This document shows, in pieces, positions 48,453 through 57,778 of a DNA stretch of 64,000 nucleotides. Origin of the DNA: Bacteroidia bacterium. Lineage in GTDB: Bacteria; Bacteroidota; Bacteroidia; AKYH767-A; OLB10. Position numbers and translations under genes: made by a program. The notes under the pieces were generated by a model that had not been told where the DNA came from, searched no databases, and worked only from the letters and a program-made list of their open reading frames with translations. Location of the stretch: assembly GCA_016788165.1 (NCBI GenBank), contig JAEUTH010000025.1:1-64000 (forward strand), in the 5' to 3' direction. Position 1 is the stretch's first letter. Each line of letters begins with the position of its first letter.

Positions 48453-50621
48453 TCAGATTTTAACAGCTAAAACCAACACATCATCTACTTGCTCCAGTTT
48501 GCCTTTCCAACTATTAAATGTTTGAAGTAAACTTTCACGTTGTTGTGATAGTGGCAGGTGATGTATTTCCAAGATATGATTTTTTAAATTTTTTGTGAGC
48601 AATTTTTTTTCATGCAAGCCACCAAACTGATCGGCATAGCCATCAGAAAAAAGATATAACACATCATTCTTTTGTAATGCAATGGTATGTTCGGCATAAA
48701 CCTCGTCATGCAAAATTTGCAAACCTCCGATAGGAAATTTATTAGGTTGGTAACTTATTATTTCGTGGTTACGCAAAAGCCATAATGGCCTGTTAGCACC
48801 GGCAAAACGCAGGGTAAGCGTTTGTAAATTAAGTTGGCATATAGCTATATCCATACCATCGTGCGATGTGCTTTCGCGTTGCTTTAAGGCATCAATAATT
48901 CCTTCGTTAAGTGTATTTAATATATGTCCCGGTTCAATTATATTTTTTTCGTTTACTATCTGATTAAGTAGCGAACTGCCAATCATACTCATAAGTGCAC
49001 CTGATACACCATGGCCGGTACAATCGGCTGCGGCAATTATAATGTTGTTTTCTTTTTTTGCATAGGCATAAAAATCGCCACTTACAATGTCTTTAGGCAG
49101 GTATAATATAAATGCATCGGCAAAGGTGGTTGTAAACAACTCAGTAGGTGGCAGTATGGCTGCTTGTATGCGTTTTGCATAATGCAAACTTTCAGTAATC
49201 TCTTTATTTTTTATTTCGAGCTCGGCTTTTTGTTGCACTACTTCTAAGGTGCGTTGTTGCACATTACGCTCTAAGTCGAGGTTTTGATTTTCGAGTATGC
49301 GTTTTTTTTCTTGTTCTTGTTCAATGGTTTTGTTTGACAGGTTGGTAATTTCATCTAACTGTTTGGTTAACCGCTTACCCATGCGGGCCATATCGCGTGC
49401 CAGGTAAATAGTCATACTAAGTGGCAGCGATATTATGAGTGAAATAGTAAAAACGGCTCCTGAGTTTATGTCGGTAAGTAATGTATCAAATAAGGCTACT
49501 GTTTTTAATTTAGAAGCCATGTAAGACATTACCGGTGCCAATAAAATTACCAGTGCAAAAATGCGGGCCCCATCTTTACCTTGCTTTAGGGCTTTTATTA
49601 TTACAGCGATAATATTTACTAACGAGATACTTAAAATTATTAGCGATAGAATGAGGGTAAATACCATTGCCGTTATACCACTAAATAACATGCATAACAG
49701 CAAGGTAATGTAGAGGCAGATAATAGTGATAAACAGTTTGCCTAATTTGTTGTAAAAAATAATGTGCAGTAAGCCTACAAGTGGTATAACCAAAAGGGGC
49801 AAAACCGATATGGCAATTTGGGTTAAACTGTTTACCAGATTAAAACTTGTGGAGGTAATGATGTAATAGGTATAAAGCGAAATAAACGCTACACCTAAAC
49901 AATACATACTGTAAAAAGCATTAACCGTTTTATCGCGATTAAAAATGTACATCACCAAGTGAAGCGCAAAAAGGGCAACAAACAAACCCGTAAAAAAAAT
50001 AAACGGAAAATATTTTTTATAATGGACTAGATCGCTTATATCTCCTTCTATTTTTTCGAAACGGAAATCGGTAAAACCATCAATGCTAATTCCATTATTA
50101 CTGCTTTTAACACGGTGAAAATCGCTGCAACGTATTGCCAGTACATGTGCTTTTTGATTTAGCACAACAATAATGTGTGCAGGTTCCAGGTTTAACACAG
50201 CTTCTTCAGTTTGTAAACTGGTACCAATAACACCTGACTTTTTTAGTAGTTTTCCATCTAAATAAAATTCAGCAGCCGATCCAAATTGCCTAATAAAAAA
50301 GGCAAGTGGTATATTTTGCATATTGCTATCGGCAATAAAATGTATGCGATACCAACGTACACTGCCATCGGCATCGTCATTGTTTAGGTCTTCAATATTT
50401 AGTAGTTTCCAATGGCTGTCATTATAGTTTGTGCCGGCAAAAACTGCACTATCGGCATTGCGGCTTTTCCAATTGGTTAAATCAATTTCAGTTTTATTTT
50501 TTGTTTGGCTGCCTGTACGGATGTTTACTACATTAGTGGCCAATGCGTTATTATAAGTTAAGTATAATAAGACGATAGCCGTAAAGCTTTTTATAGCATG
50601 TAATGTTTTTGCAAATGGCAT
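48453..50621 (-). CDS. 7TMR-DISM sensor with C-terminal SpoIIE/PP2C serine phosphatase (second of a pair)
   Basis: A 722-residue sensor phosphatase. Signal peptide, then an extracellular domain (about residues 28-190, galactose-binding-like 7TMR-DISMED2 type), seven transmembrane helices (about 205-425), a coiled coil (about 430-500) and a SpoIIE-family PP2C domain (505-722). Phosphatase residues are intact: DIVSGDFY, AAADCTGHGVSGALMSM, GMDIAICQL, FAGANRPLWLL and FSDGYADQFGG, providing the metal-binding Asp set. It should dephosphorylate a phospho-Ser/Thr protein in the cytoplasm in response to an external signal. The ATG lies 5 bases after the stop of the homologous upstream gene. A SiaB-like kinase and SiaC-like phosphoprotein are divergently encoded next door, so SiaC is the likely substrate. 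Confidence 0.92.
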   Translation of the reverse strand: MPFAKTLHAIKSFTAIVLLYLTYNNALATNVVNIRTGSQTKNKTEIDLTNWKSRNADSAVFAGTNYNDSHWKLLNIEDLNNDDADGSVRWYRIHFIADSNMQNIPLAFFIRQFGSAAEFYLDGKLLKKSGVIGTSLQTEEAVLNLEPAHIIVVLNQKAHVLAIRCSDFHRVKSSNNGISIDGFTDFRFEKIEGDISDLVHYKKYFPFIFFTGLFVALFALHLVMYIFNRDKTVNAFYSMYCLGVAFISLYTYYIITSTSFNLVNSLTQIAISVLPLLVIPLVGLLHIIFYNKLGKLFITIICLYITLLLCMLFSGITAMVFTLILSLIILSISLVNIIAVIIKALKQGKDGARIFALVILLAPVMSYMASKLKTVALFDTLLTDINSGAVFTISLIISLPLSMTIYLARDMARMGKRLTKQLDEITNLSNKTIEQEQEKKRILENQNLDLERNVQQRTLEVVQQKAELEIKNKEITESLHYAKRIQAAILPPTELFTTTFADAFILYLPKDIVSGDFYAYAKKENNIIIAAADCTGHGVSGALMSMIGSSLLNQIVNEKNIIEPGHILNTLNEGIIDALKQRESTSHDGMDIAICQLNLQTLTLRFAGANRPLWLLRNHEIISYQPNKFPIGGLQILHDEVYAEHTIALQKNDVLYLFSDGYADQFGGLHEKKLLTKNLKNHILEIHHLPLSQQRESLLQTFNSWKGKLEQVDDVLVLAVKI

Positions 50622-50626
50622 GTTGT

Positions 50627-52756
50627 TTATATTCTAATACCAATTACCAGTATGTCATCAACCTGCTCCGTATTGCCTTGCCAGCTTAATAATGTTTGCC
50701 GTAGGTTTTCCTTTTGTTGTGCCATGCTTTGGTCTTGTTGATGAAGCAAAACTTCCTTAAACTTTTTAGTCATTAATTTTTTACCGGTTGTTTCGCCAAA
50801 CTGATCGGCATATCCATCAGAAAAAATGTACAATGTATCGCCCGGTTGCAGGCTTATAGTGTGGTTGGTAAATTTTTCATCGTGCAAAACCTGCATCCCA
50901 CCAATTGGGAATTTATTGGGTATGGTTACATACAACTGACCTTGCCTTATAAGCCACAGTGGCCGGTTTGCACCGGCATAGGAAACCGTTTTAAAATCGT
51001 TATCAAAAGCACAAATGGCTATATCCATACCATCGTTAGAAACACTATCGCGTTGTTTTAATGATTCGATAATACCTTCGTTTAATTCGTCTAAGATTAA
51101 TGCAGGTGTGGTTATATTTTTTTCGTTTATAATTTGGTTTAGTAAGGAGCTGCCTACCATGCTCATAAATGCACCGGCTACACCATGGCCTGTACAATCG
51201 GCAGCGGCAATAATAATTTTGTTTTGTTTTACCGAGAAACCATAAAAATCGCCACTTACAATATCTTTTGGTATGTATAAAATAAACGATTGTGGTAAAT
51301 GTTGTTGAATGGTTTTGCGGTTTGGTAATATGGCAGCTTGTATGCGTTTTGCATAAGTTACATTGTCGGTAATTTCACGGTTCTTAACCATGATTAATTC
51401 ATTTTTTAAAGCCAACTCTTGGGTGCGTTGTTTTACCATGTGTTCTAAAACAATGTTTTGCTCTTCGAGTATTTTTTTCTTTTCCGATTCTTTTAAAAGA
51501 TTTTCCTGTCCTAACTTTTTAATATAAACCAATTGTTCTACCAATTGTTTTTGATTATTTCCATTACGTACACCCAAAACAAAGGCTACCGTTAGCGGAT
51601 AAAAGCATAAGCCTATTTGAGGTAAATAGCTGATTATTTTATAGCGAGAAAAAATTTCATCTACATCGTTTTTAAAAACAAATGCCAAAATAATGGGTGC
51701 TAAAACGTTTAAAAAGAAACCAATACTAAACCCGGCTGTAATGGTTTTCGACTCCCACTTTTTTTGACCAAAACCTTGTAATACATACCATAAAGCACTA
51801 AACGATGCACACACAATGGCTACAATAAACAAAATGCTTGAAAAAACAGAGCAGTTATTTATTTCGGGCATGCCATAATTAAACATAAAGTATGGCAAAA
51901 AGGATACGATAATTGAAAGTAAAAGGAGGATGAAAGGTATTTTGGTTTTTTCGCGGTTAAGAATAACCTTAGCTAAAAAGATGGATAAAAACTCGATAGC
52001 AATTACCGGTGCAAACAATATCAGATTTTGTACATAAACATTCAGATTATCGGCATTAACAATAAAGCCTAATGCACTAAAAAGGCAAAACAAAGCGAAG
52101 TACAAATGCTCGTTTTGTTGTGGTGCGAAAATAAAAATCAACATAAAAATAATACCGAATGAGAGGTAGTAAAAACCCAGAGCCATTGACTCGGTGTCGC
52201 TTTCGGTTTGTGATTCGATTGATGACTTACTCCAGGCTAATTTGCCTAAGTCTAATTTTAACTCGAAACTATTGCGGTAAACATCGGGTATAAACTCAAT
52301 TTCAAATGTATTTACAGTATCGTTAATATAAATATCGAAATAGTCGTTTAGGTTAGGTTTCTTCAATTTTTCATCGCTGCCAAAACTACCTGTTCTTAAA
52401 ATAATTTGATGGTTATGTTTTATCAAAACCGAACCTTGCACGGTATAACGCATTGCATATAATTGATGCGTTAGGGTTGAGTCGAATATAAAGGTTTGAA
52501 AAAGGGATACTTTACTTATTTTATTTAATGCCGATGTATCGGGTTGGGCTAATATGTTTTTTTGTTGTCCGTTACTATATGTTATCAACATGTGCCAGGG
52601 CCGTCTGCTTAGTATATTAACGTGGTTAATGGTATCGCCATTTAATTTTTTAGTGCCAATAAATTCAATACGCTCGCTATTTTTTGCGGGGTTACTAAAT
52701 GCTGCAGCCCAACAACAAAGACAAAATATTTTTAGAAGTAAGAATTTATTATTCAT
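50627..52756 (-). CDS. 7TMR-DISM sensor with C-terminal SpoIIE/PP2C serine phosphatase (first of a pair)
   Basis: A 709-residue paralogue of the downstream gene with the same layout: signal peptide (to about residue 20), extracellular domain (to about 185), seven helices (about 188-400), coiled coil (about 410-475) and SpoIIE domain (about 480-709). Motifs DIVSGDFYG, AAADCTGHGVAGAFMSM, GMDIAICAF, YAGANRPLWLI and FSDGYADQFGE are all intact. The catalytic domains are far more alike than the extracellular ones (compare the near-identical TGHGV, GANRPLW and FSDGYADQ blocks), so the pair probably senses different ligands but acts on the same or a related target. It starts 117 bases from the divergent promoter of siaB. 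Confidence 0.92.
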   Translation of the reverse strand: MNNKFLLLKIFCLCCWAAAFSNPAKNSERIEFIGTKKLNGDTINHVNILSRRPWHMLITYSNGQQKNILAQPDTSALNKISKVSLFQTFIFDSTLTHQLYAMRYTVQGSVLIKHNHQIILRTGSFGSDEKLKKPNLNDYFDIYINDTVNTFEIEFIPDVYRNSFELKLDLGKLAWSKSSIESQTESDTESMALGFYYLSFGIIFMLIFIFAPQQNEHLYFALFCLFSALGFIVNADNLNVYVQNLILFAPVIAIEFLSIFLAKVILNREKTKIPFILLLLSIIVSFLPYFMFNYGMPEINNCSVFSSILFIVAIVCASFSALWYVLQGFGQKKWESKTITAGFSIGFFLNVLAPIILAFVFKNDVDEIFSRYKIISYLPQIGLCFYPLTVAFVLGVRNGNNQKQLVEQLVYIKKLGQENLLKESEKKKILEEQNIVLEHMVKQRTQELALKNELIMVKNREITDNVTYAKRIQAAILPNRKTIQQHLPQSFILYIPKDIVSGDFYGFSVKQNKIIIAAADCTGHGVAGAFMSMVGSSLLNQIINEKNITTPALILDELNEGIIESLKQRDSVSNDGMDIAICAFDNDFKTVSYAGANRPLWLIRQGQLYVTIPNKFPIGGMQVLHDEKFTNHTISLQPGDTLYIFSDGYADQFGETTGKKLMTKKFKEVLLHQQDQSMAQQKENLRQTLLSWQGNTEQVDDILVIGIRI

Positions 52757-52835
52757 GCATAATTAAGCAAGGGATACTTGCAAGGCAATGATAAATAAAT
52801 TGTAGAAGTAGTTTTAAAAAATAGATTTAAAATCA

Positions 52836-52863
52836 TTGCAATTCAAAATCAATTTTATTTTTG
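52836..52863 (+). promoter_or_regulatory. Promoter of the siaB-siaC pair
   Basis: TTG at 52836-52838 and TATTTTTG at 52856-52863, 17 bases apart, match the Bacteroidota consensus. Transcription would start near 52869, which places ATG 52874 nearly on the transcript end and favours the ATG at 52889 as the siaB start. Confidence 0.65.
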
Positions 52864-52888
52864 TCAGCAAATAATGCAGGGCAAATTT

Positions 52889-53437
52889 ATGTCTGATATC
52901 TATAATCTGTATAAAACCATGGAGCGCGAGGATGTAATCTTGTCGTTTAAAGGCGATATTACGCAAGAGTTGCTTTCGTCTATCTATCAGATAATGGAAA
53001 GCAGAATGGATTCAAATAATGAAGACCCACGCAGAAAGAAGAAAATTTATAACATACTGGTCGAGTGCTTACAAAATGTTTATCACCACATGGAAAACTT
53101 TAAGCAGGAGGCATCCACTGAAACAGATGTTAATGCAACAGCTATTTTTATGATCGGACAAAATAATGATAGCTACCGCATAATTACAGGCAATTATATT
53201 TCGGTTAATAAGATAGAAGACCTGAAGCAACGCATTGATAAAATAAATGCCATGAATGCGGAACAGTTGCGTGCCTATTATGTCGAAAAATTAAGCACAA
53301 GCGAGTTGTCGGCTAAGGGTGGTGCCGGTTTGGGCATTATTGATATAGCGCGCAAATCGGGTCAGCAGATGGCTTATGAGTTTCATCAAATTAATGAAGC
53401 GTATGCATTTTTTAGTCTTACGGTTTTTGTAAAATAA
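52889..53437 (+). CDS. siaB: SiaB-family (DUF6272) protein kinase
   Basis: A 182-residue protein with a GHKL-type kinase fold, as in SiaB. The N-box ECLQN is at residues 59-63 (EVECLQNVYHH-type helix), and the glycine loop GGAGLG is at 144-149 (LSAKGGAGLGIID). SiaB phosphorylates SiaC in Pseudomonas. The start at 52889 (MSDIYNLYK) is preferred over 52874 because the promoter leaves almost no leader for the earlier ATG. The next gene, siaC, begins 6 bases after the stop. Compared with anti-sigma-factor kinases (RsbW/SpoIIAB) it has the same partner-switch logic but a different family. Confidence 0.9.
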   Translation: MSDIYNLYKTMEREDVILSFKGDITQELLSSIYQIMESRMDSNNEDPRRKKKIYNILVECLQNVYHHMENFKQEASTETDVNATAIFMIGQNNDSYRIITGNYISVNKIEDLKQRIDKINAMNAEQLRAYYVEKLSTSELSAKGGAGLGIIDIARKSGQQMAYEFHQINEAYAFFSLTVFVK

Positions 53438-53443
53438 ATTTAA

Positions 53444-53821
53444 ATGGAAAATCTCAATATAGAACCCGGTATAAAAACACCTTTTATACTATTTGATGCA
53501 AGTGCAGGTGCGCTAACTATAAAAGGCAAATCAATACCTGAAAATGCAATCGAATTTTATCAGGATGTTTATGCATGGCTTGATACTTATGTGCAAACAC
53601 CGGTTGCAAACACATCCATAACCATTGCATTAGAGTATTTTAATACCAGCTCGTCAAAATGTTTGCTTGATATTTTCAGGAAGCTCGAAACCTTATATAA
53701 GTCGGGCAAAAGCGAAGTGTTGGTTAACTGGATGTATGAAGAAGATGATGAGGACATGATGGAAGCCGGTGACGATTATCAAACCATCGTTAAAATACCT
53801 TTTAATATTACTAAGCTTTAA
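53444..53821 (+). CDS. siaC: SiaC-family (DUF1987) regulatory phosphoprotein
   Basis: A 125-residue single-domain protein with the DUF1987 pattern: TPFILFDASAGALTIKGKSIPENAIEFYQDV, then LEYFNTSSSKCLLDIFRKLE and an acidic loop EEDDEDMMEAGDDY. Thr68 lies within the conserved NTSSSK motif; SiaC of Pseudomonas aeruginosa is, to my knowledge, phosphorylated at Thr68, and the same residue number falls on Thr here. Unphosphorylated SiaC there binds and activates the diguanylate cyclase SiaD. No such enzyme is in this window, so the output partner is unknown. Its 3' end overlaps the convergent ABC gene by 11 bases. Confidence 0.92.
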   Translation: MENLNIEPGIKTPFILFDASAGALTIKGKSIPENAIEFYQDVYAWLDTYVQTPVANTSITIALEYFNTSSSKCLLDIFRKLETLYKSGKSEVLVNWMYEEDDEDMMEAGDDYQTIVKIPFNITKL

Positions 53822-56819
53822 ATGGCAGCTTTTTTAGCGAGCGTTTATTAAACCAACTTAATATTTTACGTAGTGTATTAAAGTATAATGTAACACTTAG
53901 TACAATGGTAAAAAACCAAATTACACAAAGGTTTACAAAATAAGTGCTTAGGTAAGTGCCAAAAAAATTTTTATTGGCAACATAAAACAACGACCGCACA
54001 CATGAAGTAGCTGAGCCATTGGTATAAACAGGGTGGTAACGTTGTACCAAATGATTATGGCTGATAATTATGGGTTCAAAATTATCCTTATCAAGAACTA
54101 AGTTGCTTAAATTGGTATTGGTATATTTTTGTTCGAGGGCTATAAGTTGTGCTGCATCAAAAGTTGCTATAACCGAATCTTTTAACTGCGATGCATTTTT
54201 ATAAATAAGTTGCTGTGTTTGCTTAATCTGTTGTAAACTGTTTAACACATCGTTATACACCGGTTTGGCTATTATTTGTTTTGTACTATAAACCGAAAAT
54301 TTGTGGATACCTTCTTTTTCTAATTCGTTGTTTACGGTTATCCATTTTTGATCGGCTTGATTGCCATACTTGTTTTGATGTAGCGAATCAATCATATCCT
54401 GCATTTTTATTTGCCATACATTGTTTTTATACGTTGCATTACTCATTGCTTTATTGTATGGATAGAAATGTTTTTCGTAAGCATTGTTTTTAAACTGATT
54501 TACTGCCAATGCTTCGAATGCCCAACGCGATACCATAATTTCGCCAACAAAGGGCACCTTGGTTTGTGTTGAGATGGATGGGTTTAAATTATCGAACTTT
54601 ACCATTACACCACTTAAAATAATTTGAGGTATAATTAAAAATGGAATAATGATGTAAATGGTAACTACAGAGTTAAACGAAGCTGATATGTTTAAGCCTA
54701 ACAGATTAGCGAAACAACTTACACTAAATAAAATAAGCCAGTAGTCAATAAACATATCCTGAATGCAAAATAAAAAGTTGGCAATAAGTGTAAACGTAAA
54801 TGTTTGAACGGCTGAGATAAAAAACATGACACCTATTTTAGCCCACAAGTATGCGCCACGGCTTAAATGCAAAAAGGCTTCGCGTTTTAAAATTTTTCGA
54901 TCGCGTATTATTTCTTCAGCGCTTACGGTTAGGCCCATAAACAGTGCTACAATAACACCAATAAAAATAAAGGCGGGCAGGTTGGGGTTATCCTGAAAAA
55001 TATAGCTACTATTTGTTTTGCTGTATTTTAAAAAGTAAGCAAGAATAAGTGCCAATACTGGTGCTTCTAAATAATTTATAAGCAGATATTGTGTGTTGTA
55101 AATTTTACTTAGCAAGTCGCGTTTTATATATACCAGCATTTGCTGCCACCTGCTTGGTTTTTTAAAATCGCTGGTTAATGTATCGGCTACCAAATTAGTA
55201 TCCGGCTCATGTAAATTCGATTGCCGGTACATGCCATTCCAATCTTCGGGTAAAAATTTGCGCTGCGTAGTTGCATTACCAAACTCGTCAAGCACGCGTG
55301 ATTCGATTATAGAAAAAACTTGCTCGGGGTTTATGGTGCCACATGTTTCGCACTCACTTACATCATCAGCAAAACTTGCCTTGTTTTTAAAATAGGTAAG
55401 TGAGTCAACCGGGTTGCCATAATATATGGGATAGCCTCCGGTATCTAAAATCAAAAGCCTGTCGAACAGTTTAAATATTACCGATGACGGTTGGTGAATA
55501 ACAACAAAAACAAGTTTGCCGTTAATGGCCAACTGCTTTAGTAAATCCATTACATTTTCCGAATCTAATGAAGATAAACCACTGGTAGGCTCATCAACAA
55601 ATAATACGGCAGGTGCGCGTATTAATTCCAATGCAATATTTAAGCGTTTGCGTTGCCCGCCACTTATTGTTTTATCTAAAGGGTTGCCAACTTTTAAATT
55701 TTTTATTTCGATAATTGAAAGCGCTGCTAACAGGTTATTTACGCGCTCATTAATTGCTTCATCAGTTAGGTTGCCAAAACATAACTTGCTATTGTAAAAT
55801 AAGTTTTGATAAACCGTTAAGTCTTCAATTAGTAAATCGTCTTGTGGTACAAAACCTATAAGACCATCGAGTTTGTTTTTATCGTTGTGTATGTTTAGGC
55901 CATTAATGGTAATATGACCTTGCGATGGTGTAAGGTTGCTGTTTAAAATATTAAGCAAAGTACTTTTGCCCGTACCACTGCCACCCATAATACCAATTAA
56001 GTTGCCTGACGATGCTTTAAAGCTGATGTCGTGCAAACCTTTGCGGCCATTTTTAAATACGTACGAAACCTGATGCGCTTGTAATGAAAAATTTATTTTG
56101 TTTTTATTTTCTAAAAATCCGCGCATTACATCGCTGTAGTAAACCGGCAAGGCTTTACTGCCACGTATTACACTGCCTTCGGCAAATACCTGAATTCCAT
56201 TATTAAGCAGTGGTTTGCCATTTAAGGTTAGTATAGCAGGCCCTTTATATCGCACAAAAAGTAATGCAGCATGTGGCGAAAAATAAAACGAAAGCTGACC
56301 CGATAGTGTTTCGTTGAAAACATGTTTGGCTTTGCCTTGGTAATATTTATCGGCATTTACAATTAAAAATCCCTGGCCTATATTATCGTCCGAAAGGTTT
56401 GCAAGTTGCATACATGCATTAAAGTCGGCATCATCAATATTAAATACATTAGCTACGGTTGCAATAAATTCAAGCTCCTGGCCGCTTACCACTTCGTTTG
56501 ATGAGTATGCAAATTCAATTAAGTGCATCAATACGATGTACTTTTGTTTTTGACTTAGCTCTGCATTTATTTCGGTACAAATGCGTAATACTTTTACTGA
56601 GTTTACCGATACACGTTTTTTTTGTTTGCCTTCCTGTTCCTTTCCTTGAAGCGTGTTGAAATAATTATCAAAAATTTCGAGATAGGTATTAACCAGGCTG
56701 CGGCTTAATTGTTGTTTTAAAAAACTTTCGACAATGCTGCGGCCATGCGCTGTTAGCCTGTCGGCATTGGCAATAATGGCAAACAGTTGCATTAATGCTC
56801 TAAGTAAACGATGACTCAT
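53811..56819 (-). CDS. ABCG-type transporter fused to an N-terminal TerB-like domain
   Basis: A 1,002-residue half-transporter. Residues about 60-150 form a helical TerB-like domain (KVLRICTEINAEL, VLMHLIEFAYSSNEVVSGQELEFI), followed by a small beta-rich region (about 155-235, resembling an FHA-like module). The ABC ATPase follows: Walker A GGSGTGKST (about 276), signature ISGGQRKR (about 385), Walker B LFVDEPTSGLSSLDSE, H-loop VIHQPS. A CETCG segment, then an ABC-2-type membrane domain (five helices about 570-740) with a long extracytoplasmic loop and a final helix near residue 970. The domain order (ATPase before membrane part) is ABCG/WHITE-like. The start is ATG 56819, because the longer TTG frame runs through a terminator hairpin. 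Substrate unknown. Confidence 0.88.
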   Translation of the reverse strand: MSHRLLRALMQLFAIIANADRLTAHGRSIVESFLKQQLSRSLVNTYLEIFDNYFNTLQGKEQEGKQKKRVSVNSVKVLRICTEINAELSQKQKYIVLMHLIEFAYSSNEVVSGQELEFIATVANVFNIDDADFNACMQLANLSDDNIGQGFLIVNADKYYQGKAKHVFNETLSGQLSFYFSPHAALLFVRYKGPAILTLNGKPLLNNGIQVFAEGSVIRGSKALPVYYSDVMRGFLENKNKINFSLQAHQVSYVFKNGRKGLHDISFKASSGNLIGIMGGSGTGKSTLLNILNSNLTPSQGHITINGLNIHNDKNKLDGLIGFVPQDDLLIEDLTVYQNLFYNSKLCFGNLTDEAINERVNNLLAALSIIEIKNLKVGNPLDKTISGGQRKRLNIALELIRAPAVLFVDEPTSGLSSLDSENVMDLLKQLAINGKLVFVVIHQPSSVIFKLFDRLLILDTGGYPIYYGNPVDSLTYFKNKASFADDVSECETCGTINPEQVFSIIESRVLDEFGNATTQRKFLPEDWNGMYRQSNLHEPDTNLVADTLTSDFKKPSRWQQMLVYIKRDLLSKIYNTQYLLINYLEAPVLALILAYFLKYSKTNSSYIFQDNPNLPAFIFIGVIVALFMGLTVSAEEIIRDRKILKREAFLHLSRGAYLWAKIGVMFFISAVQTFTFTLIANFLFCIQDMFIDYWLILFSVSCFANLLGLNISASFNSVVTIYIIIPFLIIPQIILSGVMVKFDNLNPSISTQTKVPFVGEIMVSRWAFEALAVNQFKNNAYEKHFYPYNKAMSNATYKNNVWQIKMQDMIDSLHQNKYGNQADQKWITVNNELEKEGIHKFSVYSTKQIIAKPVYNDVLNSLQQIKQTQQLIYKNASQLKDSVIATFDAAQLIALEQKYTNTNLSNLVLDKDNFEPIIISHNHLVQRYHPVYTNGSATSCVRSLFYVANKNFFGTYLSTYFVNLCVIWFFTIVLSVTLYFNTLRKILSWFNKRSLKKLPFKA

Positions 56820-56853
56820 AAGTTGTTGTTTTGTGCAGATATTGTACTGCGTG

Positions 56854-56895
56854 AAAATAAAAAAGCCCGTTAATAATTTTATCAACGGGCTTTTT
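56854..56895 (-). terminator. Intrinsic terminator after the 56912 lipoprotein gene
   Basis: GCCCGTT (56865-56871) pairs with AACGGGC (56884-56890); flanking A- and T-runs extend the stem and supply the T-tract on the minus strand. It sits between the lipoprotein stop and the ABCG gene start, separating their transcripts. Confidence 0.82.
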
Positions 56896-56911
56896 AAAAA
56901 TTTGGGTACGG

Positions 56912-57763
56912 TTAATTTATAATGCTATTACGTACGGAGTTTAGTTTTTTTGCCAGCTTATCTAAATAGTCTTTTGTAATTTGTTTCGAGTCGCTTGGTT
57001 CTTTGTAAATGGCTAATAGTTGATTGTATTCATTTACCACTGAAGTCATTTCTTTATTGTCTTTAAAAGTACCAAGTAGTTCAGTAATTTTATCTAAATA
57101 CAAACGTTGCTCCCACACACGTTGGTATAAATTTTCGTTTTCGGCTGTACGCTCTTGTTCTTTTAGCAGGTTAACGGTTATGTATTGGCACTCTAACCAA
57201 CTACCGGCTAATGCCTGGCTGGCAGTTTCTAAGCGTTCGTTGGTGCGCAAATAATTATCAGTTGCCATTAAAGCTTCGTCAACCAAACGTGATAGCGAAT
57301 CTTTGTTTTCCGAATTTTTTTCGAAACGTGCCGTATAAGCGTTAAACGATTCGCTCATGTTTAAATCGGCAGCTAATTTTTGTGTGGTACTGTAATATTT
57401 TTTTATATCTAAAATACGGTTGTTTACTACAAGGTATCCTAAGTCCATACCGTAAATACCATAATTTAAAGCTTGTTTGGTAGCCGTTTTGTACTTGTTA
57501 GCATTGTCGGCCGTGTTTAACAATGCCACGTTAACGGGCATATTGCTTTTACTAAACTCACTTAATATTTGCATGGGTGGGGGCAGGTTAAGCAAGGTGT
57601 ATTGAAATAAGTATTCGCTATAAGCGTTTGGCGGTGTGGTGTCGGCAGCAACAGCGGCAGTTGTATCGTTTGTTGAATCGGTAGCAGGGTTTGGTGCATT
57701 GCTGCACGATGCCAACAAGCAGGCTGATGCCAAAAGAAATAAGCTGTATTGTTTTAATATCAT
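56912..57763 (-). CDS. Lipoprotein of unknown function, helical
   Basis: A 283-residue lipoprotein. Signal segment and lipobox LLASC give a lipidated Cys; then a Thr/Asp/Ala-rich linker and a mostly alpha-helical body (for example LSEFSKSNMPVNVALLNTADNANKY, YGIYGMDLGYLVVNNRILDIKKYY, LRTNERLETASQALAGSWLECQYI). No enzyme motif was seen. The start is set at ATG 57763 because the longer ATG at 57781 falls inside the -7 promoter element (57779-57786, minus strand). A terminator follows. It is transcribed away from the TPR/barrel pair. Confidence 0.82.
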   Translation of the reverse strand: MILKQYSLFLLASACLLASCSNAPNPATDSTNDTTAAVAADTTPPNAYSEYLFQYTLLNLPPPMQILSEFSKSNMPVNVALLNTADNANKYKTATKQALNYGIYGMDLGYLVVNNRILDIKKYYSTTQKLAADLNMSESFNAYTARFEKNSENKDSLSRLVDEALMATDNYLRTNERLETASQALAGSWLECQYITVNLLKEQERTAENENLYQRVWEQRLYLDKITELLGTFKDNKEMTSVVNEYNQLLAIYKEPSDSKQITKDYLDKLAKKLNSVRNSIIN

Positions 57764-57778
57764 GATAAAGATTTTGGA

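Noticed and set aside
56820-56885. Longer start of the ABCG gene at TTG 56885
   Set aside because: It would read through a terminator hairpin; the ATG at 56819 begins the domain-like sequence.
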